Assembly (NCBI GenBank): GCA_005772765.1
Contig: SXIR01000033.1
Coordinates: forward strand, 1-41,614
Origin: Actinomycetota bacterium
GTDB lineage: Bacteria > Actinomycetota > Acidimicrobiia > IMCC26256 > PALSA-610
Direction of reading: 5' to 3'
DNA length: 41,614 nucleotides
The translations under genes and the position numbers were made by a program. The notes under the pieces are model-generated. The model made no database searches. It saw only the letters and a list, made by a program, of their open reading frames with translations, and was not told where the DNA came from. Positions within the stretch are counted from its first letter, which is position 1; each line of letters opens with the position of its first letter. Below are positions 8,427 to 15,944 of the stretch, piece after piece.

Positions 8427-9584
8427 TCAGAGTTGGGTGACGATCCAATCGCGATCGCCTGCCTCTAGATCATGGATCGAGGTAGCGACAACGAGGCCCG
8501 ACCCGGCCACAGCCAATGTCTCGACGTTCGGTACCTCCACATCGGTGCTTTGACCGTTCGGAGCGAGCCGAGTGAGGCTGTTGCCTGGTGCGCCCGCGTC
8601 GCGGGTGACCGCGAGAACAGCCAGGTAGTGAGACGCAACCGGTCCGGCGACCCCTGGTGTTGTCAACGAGTTCACCACGGAAACTTCCGACGTCGGTACG
8701 TCGAATGTGACATAGGAGCGTTCGCGAGCGACCACAACCTGCTCGGAGCCGCAGACAAAGGTGGGCTGCAGGACTACGTCCTCGGGCAACACCCCGCGCA
8801 TCGACGTCTCTGTCCATTCTTGCGCGTCGGGTCGTAGCGTGAGAAGGATCGGATCACGCGGAGCGGTGTCGGCCCAGTCGTAGGGGTTCGCGACAACTGC
8901 CAGGGTATGCAACGAACCATCACCAGTCTGGCAAGCACCGAGCACAGTGTGATTGAGTTTGGGCAATACGTCCACAGCCCCTGAGGCAGTCTCGATGCTC
9001 CAGAACTCCTGTATTTGCGGGTCGGAGTGCGTTGTCCGCAACGCGACTGGATTGCCAGCGATCACCCCTACGAGCGCGAACGTGCCTCCAGCACTGTCAA
9101 AGAGTTGCTTGGAGATCGGTATCGGCGATTGCCACTCCTTGCTCGAGAAATCGAATACGTGTAGTTCGGCGAAAGCACGGTCTCCATCACAACCTTCGGC
9201 TTCCACCGCGTCAACGCAACGAAGCGCAGCAACGAAAGCCCGGTCGTCTTCAACCAGCATCGACAATGCGAATCGGCCGAGCAGTTGCGTTGCCTCCGCT
9301 GACTCCCACGCCGCATCGCTACCCCCCCTAAGCCAGGCGAACTCTGGCGGCGACTCCGAGCGACGATCACGTGAGAGTGCCGCGACGATCTCGCTCCCAG
9401 GTGCGAGCTGTACGGCCGTGTCGCCCGCGCGCTGCTTGGCTTCGAAAGGAGGTCGAGATTGAGAAGAGGAGGCACCCCGAAATGGAACGCTTCTCTCCGA
9501 TGACGAACCGCAGGCTGAAACGCCAACTACAAGCACAACCACAACGGACAACGAACGAACTCTTTGAAGCTTGACTGGAGTCAT
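8427..9584 (-). CDS. Predicted secreted lipoprotein, unknown function
   Basis: A 385-residue protein with a type II signal: residues 1-24 (basic start, core LSVVVVLVVG) and lipobox VSAC with C25, followed by a serine-rich tether (GSSSERSVPFRGASSSQS). The rest is rich in beta-strand-like segments and tryptophans and lacks a motif I know; spaced VxxVxGxPVALRTT-like strands could be a propeller (weak inference). The ATG at 9584 overlaps the stop of the EEP-domain frame upstream as ATGA (9581-9584), indicating translational coupling. G+C is visibly lower than in the surrounding genes. A short, decayed copy of its start region lies at 10973-11080. The product would be anchored on the outer face of the membrane. 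Confidence 0.8.
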   Translation of the reverse strand: MTPVKLQRVRSLSVVVVLVVGVSACGSSSERSVPFRGASSSQSRPPFEAKQRAGDTAVQLAPGSEIVAALSRDRRSESPPEFAWLRGGSDAAWESAEATQLLGRFALSMLVEDDRAFVAALRCVDAVEAEGCDGDRAFAELHVFDFSSKEWQSPIPISKQLFDSAGGTFALVGVIAGNPVALRTTHSDPQIQEFWSIETASGAVDVLPKLNHTVLGACQTGDGSLHTLAVVANPYDWADTAPRDPILLTLRPDAQEWTETSMRGVLPEDVVLQPTFVCGSEQVVVARERSYVTFDVPTSEVSVVNSLTTPGVAGPVASHYLAVLAVTRDAGAPGNSLTRLAPNGQSTDVEVPNVETLAVAGSGLVVATSIHDLEAGDRDWIVTQL

Positions 9585-9603
9585 AGGAAGCTCTCGTAGA
9601 TCA
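9567..9603. repeat. Dispersed repeat, copy A (EEP/lipoprotein junction)
   Basis: A 37-base segment spanning the end of the EEP frame and the start of the lipoprotein gene. It aligns with 11063-11097 with two substitutions and one 2-base gap. Copy A keeps both reading frames open. Confidence 0.75.
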
Positions 9604-10087
9604 TGTGGTCGGAATACGGCGAGTTATTGATGCGAGCAGGAGGGTTGGGTTGGATAATTGTCGGCTGCCAGACATCGTCGATCTTGTCGCCATCGCCAGG
9701 ATCTGTCGTAGCGCGGATACTCAGCGGCAAAGGCTGGACCGGCGTGTCCGCTTCGAGATAGCCACCTTGGGTAGACGACTCCCGGCATTCCGGCCCAATA
9801 ACGGCGCGCATTGCCGGGTTCGTGGACAGGTTCAGGTCCCCACCCCACATCGGAATGTAGTTGGTCTGGTTCGGAATCCAGGCAGTTAACGCTTGGAGCT
9901 GATTGATCGCGCTCGGCGAGGGACTGGACGCTCCTGCTTTCTGTAGATGCGTGCTGCATGCGAATACGCCGAAGAAGCCTAGGTTGGACTTCAGGCATAC
10001 GGCGCTCTTTTTTCCTCGTTTGGTACGGTTGGATAATCGAGATAATGAGAAGCTTGACAAGGGAGCGTCGGACCGTCCCCAATTCAC
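9581..10087 (-). pseudogene. Truncated endonuclease/exonuclease/phosphatase (EEP) domain protein
   Basis: A 168-codon frame whose last ~135 residues match the C-terminal half of the EEP fold (DNase I / exonuclease III superfamily). Visible motifs are FACSTHLQ (about 43-50), the catalytic GGDLNLS (82-88), KIDDVW (134-139), and the terminal SDHM (158-161) that carries the acid/histidine pair. The N-terminal half, with the metal-binding N...LQE motif, is absent; the first ~30 codons are basic and unlike the family. It begins with a GTG at 10087 inside the stop of the upstream gene (GTGA, 10084-10087) and ends in an ATGA overlap with the lipoprotein. It is either a decaying remnant that still couples translation, or a cut-down protein of unknown activity. 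As read, it cannot form a normal nuclease site. Confidence 0.68.
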
Positions 10088-10890
10088 CAGTCGACCGCCA
10101 TGACTCCAATTGGCGGAATCGCGAGGTGCTCGGGCTTTTCGCCGTCGCCAAGGACAATACGCGCCGGAAGGTCAAGCATCGAGGCAAGTAGCTCTCGCCA
10201 ACGATTCAGTCGTGGTGCTATCTCGCTGACGTCCTTCGCGAGCCGAATCATTGCCCCCTCGCCGACATCTACGATGTCGCTTACAGGTACTTCTGCGATT
10301 CTCGACCGGCCACCGGCGCGAGCTATTTGCATCTCTGACATGAAAAGAAGCCAACCGTAACCCCACAGCACTTCCGGATCGTCTGGCGGATTTCTCGCCG
10401 AGTACGCGTAATACGGATTCCCTAGTTGGCCATGGTATCCAATGACATGGCTCGGGCGGGTCGCAGTCGCCATCCGGACCGCGAAATTCCAAGCTAACTC
10501 TTCCGCTTCGGAAGCCCATTGTTCGACATTTGGATCGATTCGAAGCCCGAACCTCCACGGCACGTTCTCGGCAGCTCGGCCAATCCCACAGTCCCAATCT
10601 CCTCGCTCAGTCTGAGCCCCCCAAACCAAATTCACGCTCGGAGAATGGAGGTGCTTTCTCGCTCTCGACACGACCTGATTCGAGGTGAGCTCGCGCCATC
10701 GAATTCGATACTGTGATGGCTGCGTGATCACGCCGAACGACCCCGTCATCGGCGGTTCAGCCCCAAGCTCACTCCAGAGCCAATCCACGATCTCACGACA
10801 CTCTTCCAACTCGGAAGGCGGAGCCTTAAGATCCCCTTCGACATGCAGGGGAAGTCGCGAGTTGCTTCGAAACAGTCGATCAGTGGACAC
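10084..10890 (-). CDS. Hypothetical protein of the low-GC island
   Basis: A ~268-residue soluble protein I cannot assign. It is rich in tryptophan (VDWLWSEL, YRIRWREL, NLVWGAQ, ENVPWRFGLR, EEVLWGYGWLLFM) and has no signal peptide or membrane segment. The GTG at 10890 is preceded by AGGGG at a five-base spacing and was preferred; a GTG at 10911 in the same frame would add seven residues. The stop overlaps the GTG of the EEP fragment (GTGA), so both are probably translated as one unit with the lipoprotein downstream. G+C is about 55% by eye, well below the flanks, which suggests horizontal acquisition. Size and composition recall immunity or effector-accessory proteins, but no motif supports that. 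Confidence 0.62.
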   Translation of the reverse strand: MSTDRLFRSNSRLPLHVEGDLKAPPSELEECREIVDWLWSELGAEPPMTGSFGVITQPSQYRIRWRELTSNQVVSRARKHLHSPSVNLVWGAQTERGDWDCGIGRAAENVPWRFGLRIDPNVEQWASEAEELAWNFAVRMATATRPSHVIGYHGQLGNPYYAYSARNPPDDPEVLWGYGWLLFMSEMQIARAGGRSRIAEVPVSDIVDVGEGAMIRLAKDVSEIAPRLNRWRELLASMLDLPARIVLGDGEKPEHLAIPPIGVMAVDW

Positions 10891-10972
10891 ATTTACCCCT
10901 ATCAGCGACACAGAATCAATCTCGTCCGACGTGGCAGCGATGAGTTCTGAAGCTCACTTGGGGCAGGCGGAT

Positions 10973-11080
10973 CTACGCAGCTGCGCATGCTTGAGTTCCA
11001 CCCGCGCACTGACTGCCGCACGAGAGGGCTGTCCAAATCACCCCTACGGCAATGCCCACCACAAGCTTGGCTGGAGTCAT
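10973..11080 (-). pseudogene. Remnant of a second lipoprotein start (35 codons)
   Basis: An ATG at 11080 opens a 35-codon frame, MTPAKL followed by the hydrophobic run VVGIAVGVIWTAL and SCGSQC, that ends at a TAG. The first six residues match MTPVKL of the intact lipoprotein at 9584, and the DNA around both starts is nearly identical over about 35 bases, including the tail of the EEP reading frame. The frame therefore looks like the front of a duplicated lipoprotein gene cut short after its signal peptide. A genuine 35-residue micro-lipoprotein cannot be excluded, since the lipobox-like LSC is in place. It lies 53 bases downstream of the P450 stop on the same strand. Confidence 0.55.
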
Positions 11081-11097
11081 AGGAAGCTCGCAGATCA
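11063..11097. repeat. Dispersed repeat, copy B (decayed junction)
   Basis: The 35-base partner of 9567-9603. Relative to copy A it lacks two bases upstream of the ATG, which would shift the EEP frame. The match breaks off soon after the lipoprotein start, so this is the worn end of an older duplicate. Confidence 0.75.
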
Positions 11098-11133
11098 CAC
11101 ACAGACCCTTGTCAGATTCCTGACCTGGCCTTT

Positions 11134-12384
11134 CTAGCCACGCAACACTCGCCGCCCAGGTGAGAATTCGACGGGCTGATGCTTGATGCCGTTGATGAAG
11201 TTCGACCGCAGGCGTTGCGGCGGAGCGGTCGGCTGCATGTCCGGCATGCGCGTCAGGATCTCGCGGAAGATCGCTCGCAGTTCGGCCCGGGCAAGATTGG
11301 CACCGAGGCAGAAGTGCGGTCCACGCCCACCGAACGTCACGTGGTCGTTCGGCGTTCGTGCCAAGTCGAACTTGAACGGATCCGCGAACACCTTGGCATC
11401 GCGGTTCGCCGACATGTACCAGAGCGCGACCTTGTCGCCCGCCGGAATCTCCTTGCCGCCAAGCACGACGTCCTTCATGACCGTGCGGCGGAAGTTGAGG
11501 ACCGGAACGCCCCAGCGAAGCATCTCTTCGATGGCAGAGTTGAGGCGGCCGTCGATGTCTTCCATCAGCCACGCCCGCTGGTCCGGGTGCTCGAACAGCG
11601 CCTGCATGCCATGTGCGGTGAGATTTCGAGTCGTCTCGTTGCCGGCCACCGCCAACAACAAGAAGAAGACGTTGACCTCCATCTCGGTGAGTCGATCGCC
11701 GTCGATCTCGGCGTGCACGATGGCCGAGATCACGTCGTCGCGCGGGTTCGCCAACCGGTCCTGCGCCAACGCCGACGCGTACGCGAACAACTCCATTTGG
11801 GCTGACTCGGCGCCCTGGAACCCGGCATCGCCGCCGTTTTGTTCCATGTACTCGGGGTCCTCGGAACCGATCATTCGGTTCGACCAGTCGAACAACTTGT
11901 GTCGGTCTTCTTGCGGCACGCCCATGATGTCGGCAATCACCTGCAGCGGAAGCTCCGCGGCAAGGTCGGTGACGAAGTCCGCCGTTCCCTGCTCGATGAC
12001 GTTGTCGACGATCTTCGTTGCCTGATCGTCGATCGCACGTTCGAGCTCACGAATGTGCTTGGGCGAGAAACCCTTGCTGACCAACAATCGGTACCGGGTG
12101 TGTTTCGGCGGATCCATGTTGAGCATGATCATGCGGTTCATCTCGAGCGCTTCCGGCTCGAGATCGCGAATCAACGTTCCCCCCTCTTCGGACGAGAACG
12201 TTGCAGCATCGCGGTTGGCGGTCGTCACCGATTCGTAATCGAACAGACTCCAATACCCGCGCCCGCCGGGTTCGTCGGTCCAGTGCACGGGGTCGTGTTC
12301 ACGCCAGTAGGTGAACGTGTCGTGCGGCACGCCGTCGACGAAGACGTCGAGGTCGTTCAGGTCAGCGAGTTGCGGTTCGGTCAT
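11134..12384 (-). CDS. Cytochrome P450 (bacterial class I, steroid/lipid-hydroxylase-like)
   Basis: A 416-residue soluble P450. Landmarks are LNMDPPKHTRYRLLVSKGFSPKHI (C-helix region), the I-helix oxygen-activation motif AVAGNETTRN, the K-helix EEMLR of the ExxR pair, and the haem loop FGGRGPHFCLGANLAR with C359 as thiolate ligand. The ATG at 12384 is preceded by ACGGAG. The sequence style (DPPKHTRYR, PHFCLGANLAR) resembles the actinobacterial CYP124/125/142 group that oxidises sterol side chains or branched lipids, but the substrate is inferred. It needs an external ferredoxin and reductase, neither of which is in the window. It is divergent from a TetR gene, with a long palindrome between them that probably controls it. 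Confidence 0.92.
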   Translation of the reverse strand: MTEPQLADLNDLDVFVDGVPHDTFTYWREHDPVHWTDEPGGRGYWSLFDYESVTTANRDAATFSSEEGGTLIRDLEPEALEMNRMIMLNMDPPKHTRYRLLVSKGFSPKHIRELERAIDDQATKIVDNVIEQGTADFVTDLAAELPLQVIADIMGVPQEDRHKLFDWSNRMIGSEDPEYMEQNGGDAGFQGAESAQMELFAYASALAQDRLANPRDDVISAIVHAEIDGDRLTEMEVNVFFLLLAVAGNETTRNLTAHGMQALFEHPDQRAWLMEDIDGRLNSAIEEMLRWGVPVLNFRRTVMKDVVLGGKEIPAGDKVALWYMSANRDAKVFADPFKFDLARTPNDHVTFGGRGPHFCLGANLARAELRAIFREILTRMPDMQPTAPPQRLRSNFINGIKHQPVEFSPGRRVLRG

Positions 12385-12468
12385 GTCGGCTCCGTCAGCA
12401 GCATCGATGCAATGTCCAACCAACGTGTCGATCCGCGCTGTACCTGGGCACAGCAGACGATCGACACC

Positions 12469-12500
12469 GGTGAGAAATCATTCTAGAATGAATTCTCACC
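12469..12500. promoter_or_regulatory. 32-bp near-perfect palindrome: putative TetR operator
   Basis: The left arm GGTGAGAAATCATTCT (12469-12484) and right arm AGAATGAATTCTCACC (12485-12500) are complementary at 15 of 16 positions, with no spacer. It lies between the divergent P450 (start 12384) and the TetR gene and overlaps one of the possible TetR start codons (ATG 12488). Symmetry, length and position are those of a site bound by one or two TetR dimers. The site is seen directly; the binding partner is inferred. Confidence 0.82.
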
Positions 12501-12550
12501 AGGATGCGAGCACCCGCAACCAGCAACTCCGACCCCGACTGCGATCGCCC

Positions 12551-13147
12551 ATGACGACTGCCAGTGCCGAACTCACGCTTCGGCGCCGCCTCTCGGTCGG
12601 CCAGCAGGAGCGCCGCGCTCGCGTGCTCGAGGTCGCAACGCGACTCGCCGAGGCCGGCGGCTACGAGGCGGTTGCGATGAAGGACGTTGCCGAGCAGTCA
12701 GAAGTGGCGCTCGCGACCCTCTATCGCTGGTTCTCGTCGAAGGATCACTTGCTCACCGAGGTCCTGCTCGAGTGGATCGGCGAACTCGGTGCAACCCTGC
12801 ATGATTCGCCGGCCGAAGGCGGGTCGGCCGCCGACCGCGTTGCCACGGTCATGGCAGTCATCGCAGACACTGTGGCCGGCCGGCCACAACTCGCCGCAGC
12901 CGTCACGCAGGCGCTGTTGAGTTTCGACGCCGGCGTGTGGGACAGCGAACACGATTTCCATTCGGCCATGGCGGCCTGGATCGACTCCGCCATCGGTGCC
13001 GAAACGGTCGCCAACCGAGCGGTCGTCATCGAAGTCCTCGAACACCTCTGTTTCTCATCGCTCATCTCGATCGCGCGGGGCCGCGACACGGCCGAGGCAA
13101 TGGGCCGCCGACTTGCCCACACCGCCCGTTCGCTCCTTCGATCTTGA
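12551..13147 (+). CDS. TetR-family transcriptional regulator
   Basis: About 198 residues from the ATG at 12551. An N-terminal three-helix DNA-binding domain (about residues 18-65) includes the helix-turn-helix MKDVAEQSEVALATLYRWFSSKDHLLTEVL, a canonical TetR motif with the LYRWF-S-K end. The C-terminal ~130 residues are helical and would bind a ligand. An ATG at 12488 in the same frame would add 21 residues, but it lies within the palindromic operator, so I prefer 12551; neither start has a clear ribosome-binding site. It is divergent from the P450 gene and probably represses both that gene and itself through the palindrome. The ligand is unknown; a lipid or acyl-CoA substrate or product of the P450 is a reasonable guess. 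Confidence 0.88.
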   Translation: MTTASAELTLRRRLSVGQQERRARVLEVATRLAEAGGYEAVAMKDVAEQSEVALATLYRWFSSKDHLLTEVLLEWIGELGATLHDSPAEGGSAADRVATVMAVIADTVAGRPQLAAAVTQALLSFDAGVWDSEHDFHSAMAAWIDSAIGAETVANRAVVIEVLEHLCFSSLISIARGRDTAEAMGRRLAHTARSLLRS

Positions 13148-13246
13148 CTCCGCGGCCCACGCCGAATTTTCGCGCGCACGCGCGGCGCGCTTGACGAAAC
13201 CCTCACACTCCGACGCGACAGTGAACGTCCGACCGAAAGGACGATC

Positions 13247-13726
13247 ATGAAGAAGCGCATCGCAGCAGCATTGGCGTCGGCGTCACTTGGCGTGATGGGC
13301 GCCAGTGCTGTCGCCGCGACCGAAGGCCACGCGGCCAATCGTTCGACTGCAACGGCCGCCGCAAACGAAGAAGGTTCGTCAGGCTCCGAAGCGTCGCAGG
13401 AATGTGGCGACCGACGCCATCGCGGCCGTCGGGCGGCCATCCGTCGAGCGACCCTGCGGGTCGCCGCGGACGCGATCGGCATCGAGGCCCGCGGCCTGCG
13501 AGAGGAGCTCACCAATGGTGCATCCATCTCCGAGATCGCCGAGGCCAACGATGTCGACCCAGCGGACGTTGCCACAGCCTTGTTGGACGCCGCCGAGACT
13601 CGCATCAACCGAGCCGTCGAGCGGGGCAGCATCGATGCCGAGGCCGCCAGCGAGTTACTCGAACGCGCCGCTGATCGAATCGCACGGCTGCTGACGACGA
13701 CGCACCACGCCGCTGATTCGGTCTGA
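13247..13726 (+). CDS. Secreted small helical protein
   Basis: A 159-residue exported protein starting at the ATG at 13247 with GAAAGGA five bases upstream. Residues 1-30 form a signal peptide (KKR, core IAAALASASLGVMGASAVAA, AxA). A low-complexity Ala/Thr/Ser/Glu linker carries a single Cys, followed by an Arg-rich stretch (DRRHRGRRAAIRRATLR). The C-terminal ~85 residues are helical: AADAIGIEARGLREELTNGASISEIAEANDVDPADVATALLDAA, then RINRAVERGSIDAEAASELLERAADRI. This two-part helical unit recurs in many secreted actinobacterial proteins of unknown role. It is convergent with the decarboxylase gene. I know of no assigned function for the family. Confidence 0.8.
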   Translation: MKKRIAAALASASLGVMGASAVAATEGHAANRSTATAAANEEGSSGSEASQECGDRRHRGRRAAIRRATLRVAADAIGIEARGLREELTNGASISEIAEANDVDPADVATALLDAAETRINRAVERGSIDAEAASELLERAADRIARLLTTTHHAADSV

Positions 13727-13755
13727 GGCGGGAGCGTCGCGTTGCGCCATCGAGG

Positions 13756-15093
13756 TCAGCGCATCGCCGCCAAGATCGACTCGAAAAGCTCGATAGACGT
13801 CGAGGGGTGCAAGAAGACGGCTCGTCCGACCACCTCGCCGTGCCAGCGCGACGGGACGACGAAGGCGATGCCGTCGTCGAGCAGGCGTCGAGCCCACACG
13901 AGATAGTCGGCTTCGACCCACCCGTCGCGAGCGAAGAGCAACACCGACAAATCGGGATCGTTCAACAACGTGACCCCGGGCGTCGAACGAATCATCTCGG
14001 CCGCCGAACGGGTCAACGCCAGCGCGCGCTCAATGGCGTCGACGTAGGCGCTTGTCCCGTGCACGACGAGCGAAAACCACAGCGGCAATCCGCGAGCCCG
14101 GCGGGTGAGGTGGAACGCGTAGTCGCTCGGGTTCCATCCCCCATCGGCGTGCAACAACTCGAGATACGACGCTTCCTGGCGAAACGTCGCTACGGCGAGC
14201 TCGGGGCGCCGATACAGCAACGCGCCGCAGTCGAGCGTCGAGAAGAGCCACTTGTGGGGGTCGATCACAATCGAATCGGCACGCTCGATACCGTGAAATC
14301 GCGGTCGGACGCTCGGAGCAAGCAAGGCTCCCCCGCCGTAGGCCGCGTCGACGTGGAACCAGACGCCATGACGTTCACAAGCATCGGCGATGCCGTCGAG
14401 ATCATCGATCACCCCGGCGTTGGTTGTTCCTGCCGACGCCACGACGGCGCTCACGTTCGGGGTGGAGCCGAGCGCGTCACCGACTGCCGCGCCGAGCAAT
14501 CGACCGCGGTCGTCGGCTTGCACGTCGCGCACCTCGATGCCGAGGAGGTGCGCAGCGCGAGCGACCGACGCGTGGGCCGCCGAACTCACGAGCACGACCG
14601 AACCCGCGCCATGCCCACGGTCGCGGGCGACTGCCAAGCCCGCAAGGTTCGCGGCCGAGCCTCCGCTGGTGAAACAACCGCCGGCACCCGACGGCAGCCC
14701 GGCGGCGTCGGCGAGCAGTCGCAAGACTTGGTTTTCGGCAGCGATTGCCCCCGCTGCTTCGAGCCAACTCTCCGGCGAATAGGTCATCGTGGCGACGACG
14801 GCATCGAACGCCTTGGCGGCCAATGTGGGCGCGGCCGGGATCAGCGCGACGAACCGCGGGCTGTCGAGCGCGACAACGGCCGGATCGATGACATCTCGAA
14901 CCAGGCCCACCGCTGCGTCGACACCCAAACCGTCGAACGTGATCGCGCCCCGTAAGGCGGCGTCGAGGTCTGCGGCATCCGCAGTGGCACCGATCGGCGG
15001 GTCGGCGTCGGCGCCCCGCCGACGGACGATGTCGAGGCACGCCTCGATCGCGGCTCGGGTCGTGGGATCCTCGGGATCGTGCATCGCGGCCAT
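13756..15093 (-). CDS. PLP-dependent group II amino-acid decarboxylase
   Basis: A 445-residue fold-type I decarboxylase of the aromatic-L-amino-acid/glutamate/diaminobutyrate group. Seen are FTSGGSAANLAGL (141-153), the ring-stacking histidine in SSAAHASVARA (H174), the cofactor aspartate in WFHVDAAYGGGAL (D249), and the Schiff-base lysine in VIDPHKWLF (K281). The N-terminal LDSPRFVALIPAAPT and TYSPESWLEAAGAIAAENQVL are family hallmarks. It would convert an amino acid to its amine and CO2 in the cytosol; which amino acid cannot be told. The ATG could be 15093 or 15084. Being near an amine-utilisation gene set, it may supply or remove amines (inference). The next gene upstream ends 20 bases away on the same strand. 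Confidence 0.86.
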   Translation of the reverse strand: MAAMHDPEDPTTRAAIEACLDIVRRRGADADPPIGATADAADLDAALRGAITFDGLGVDAAVGLVRDVIDPAVVALDSPRFVALIPAAPTLAAKAFDAVVATMTYSPESWLEAAGAIAAENQVLRLLADAAGLPSGAGGCFTSGGSAANLAGLAVARDRGHGAGSVVLVSSAAHASVARAAHLLGIEVRDVQADDRGRLLGAAVGDALGSTPNVSAVVASAGTTNAGVIDDLDGIADACERHGVWFHVDAAYGGGALLAPSVRPRFHGIERADSIVIDPHKWLFSTLDCGALLYRRPELAVATFRQEASYLELLHADGGWNPSDYAFHLTRRARGLPLWFSLVVHGTSAYVDAIERALALTRSAAEMIRSTPGVTLLNDPDLSVLLFARDGWVEADYLVWARRLLDDGIAFVVPSRWHGEVVGRAVFLHPSTSIELFESILAAMR

Positions 15094-15113
15094 TCTCGCC
15101 GCTCAACCCGAGG

Positions 15114-15800
15114 TCAGCGCAACGAGACTCGGTCGGTACAGACGAGATCGAGGCGCGGGTACGGATTCACGACCTGGTACGGATCCCACGCTGGGTGGAT
15201 CTCGAAGTGGGTGTGCGTCCCGCCGGCGTTGCCGGTCGCGCCGGCGTACCCAATGACCTCACCTTGGCGCACGAGTCGGGGCTCGCCTTCGTAGTCGCTC
15301 AGGTGGAAGTACCAGTACTCGTTGCCGTCCTCACCACGCAGCGACGCGCCGAGGCCCTGACGGGCACCCGACTTGTAGCTGACTGCGCCATCGACGACCG
15401 CAACCACCGCGACACCGTGGTCGCTGATCAGGTCGTTGCCTTGGTGTTGGCGGGCATCCGATCGCGGATTGCCGAAGTCGTCGTAGAACCACACCGTGCC
15501 GCGCAACGGGCACACCATCCCCGCCAGCTCGTGGCGCAGCTCGGCCTCGACTTCGAGCGCCGTGATCTCGTTCGATCGCAGCGTTACCGCGACCGGCAAC
15601 AACGGCGCGGCGTCGTCACCGGCGGCGGCTGCCGCGGCACCGACATCGTTGCCGGCATCGGGAACCGGCTGGGCCGCGGCCGGAGCGATGAGCGACACGG
15701 TCGCAAGACCCGTCACCAGCGCGACGCTGGTCATTCGGCGGACCCGACCGAGTCGTGACTCGTGTGCGGGCGCGCCGAAGCAAGTATGTGGGAACGGCAT
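15114..15800 (-). CDS. Secreted M23-family metallopeptidase (LytM-type)
   Basis: A 228-residue exported protein. The signal peptide has a basic n-region (SRLGRVRR) and core SVALVTGLATVSLIAPAAA. An Ala-rich linker follows, then an M23 domain: zinc ligands in RQHQGNDLIS (H-x3-D), HLSDYEGEPRLVRQGEVIGYAGATGNAGGTHTH, and the HTHFEIHP motif with its paired histidines. The fold trims peptidoglycan cross-links or activates amidases. AGMVCPLRGTVWFYDDFGNPR shows the usual beginning of the domain. The first ATG (15800) was taken; a GTG at 15809 and an internal ATG at 15734 are alternatives. It is divergent from the aminotransferase gene. Confidence 0.87.
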   Translation of the reverse strand: MPFPHTCFGAPAHESRLGRVRRMTSVALVTGLATVSLIAPAAAQPVPDAGNDVGAAAAAAGDDAAPLLPVAVTLRSNEITALEVEAELRHELAGMVCPLRGTVWFYDDFGNPRSDARQHQGNDLISDHGVAVVAVVDGAVSYKSGARQGLGASLRGEDGNEYWYFHLSDYEGEPRLVRQGEVIGYAGATGNAGGTHTHFEIHPAWDPYQVVNPYPRLDLVCTDRVSLR

Positions 15801-15843
15801 GCCGGTCACGCTAGTAACGCGGGGCGTGGCAGGGCGAATGCGC

Positions 15844-15857
15844 TGAGCGTTCGCTCA
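15844..15857. promoter_or_regulatory. Possible operator between M23 peptidase and aminotransferase
   Basis: TGAGCGTTCGCTCA is an inverted repeat with 6-bp perfect arms and a 2-base centre. It lies in the 144-base divergent region, 43 bases upstream of the peptidase start and 87 bases upstream of the aminotransferase start. Next to it are two TGTGAC direct copies (15869-15874 and 15887-15892). No protein can be assigned. Confidence 0.3.
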
Positions 15858-15944
15858 ACCACACGTCTGTGACCTGGAGTTTCTCCTGTGACTCGTGGGG
15901 CCAGTGTGGGTTACGTCCGCAGTGGGGTTTCCTAGGATCGGCCG

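Noticed and set aside
13161-13192. GC-rich inverted repeat (CGCGCGCACGCGCGGCGCGC region) as a regulatory hairpin
   Set aside because: Alternating CG runs pair in many registers by chance in this composition; no consistent stem or conserved placement could be argued.
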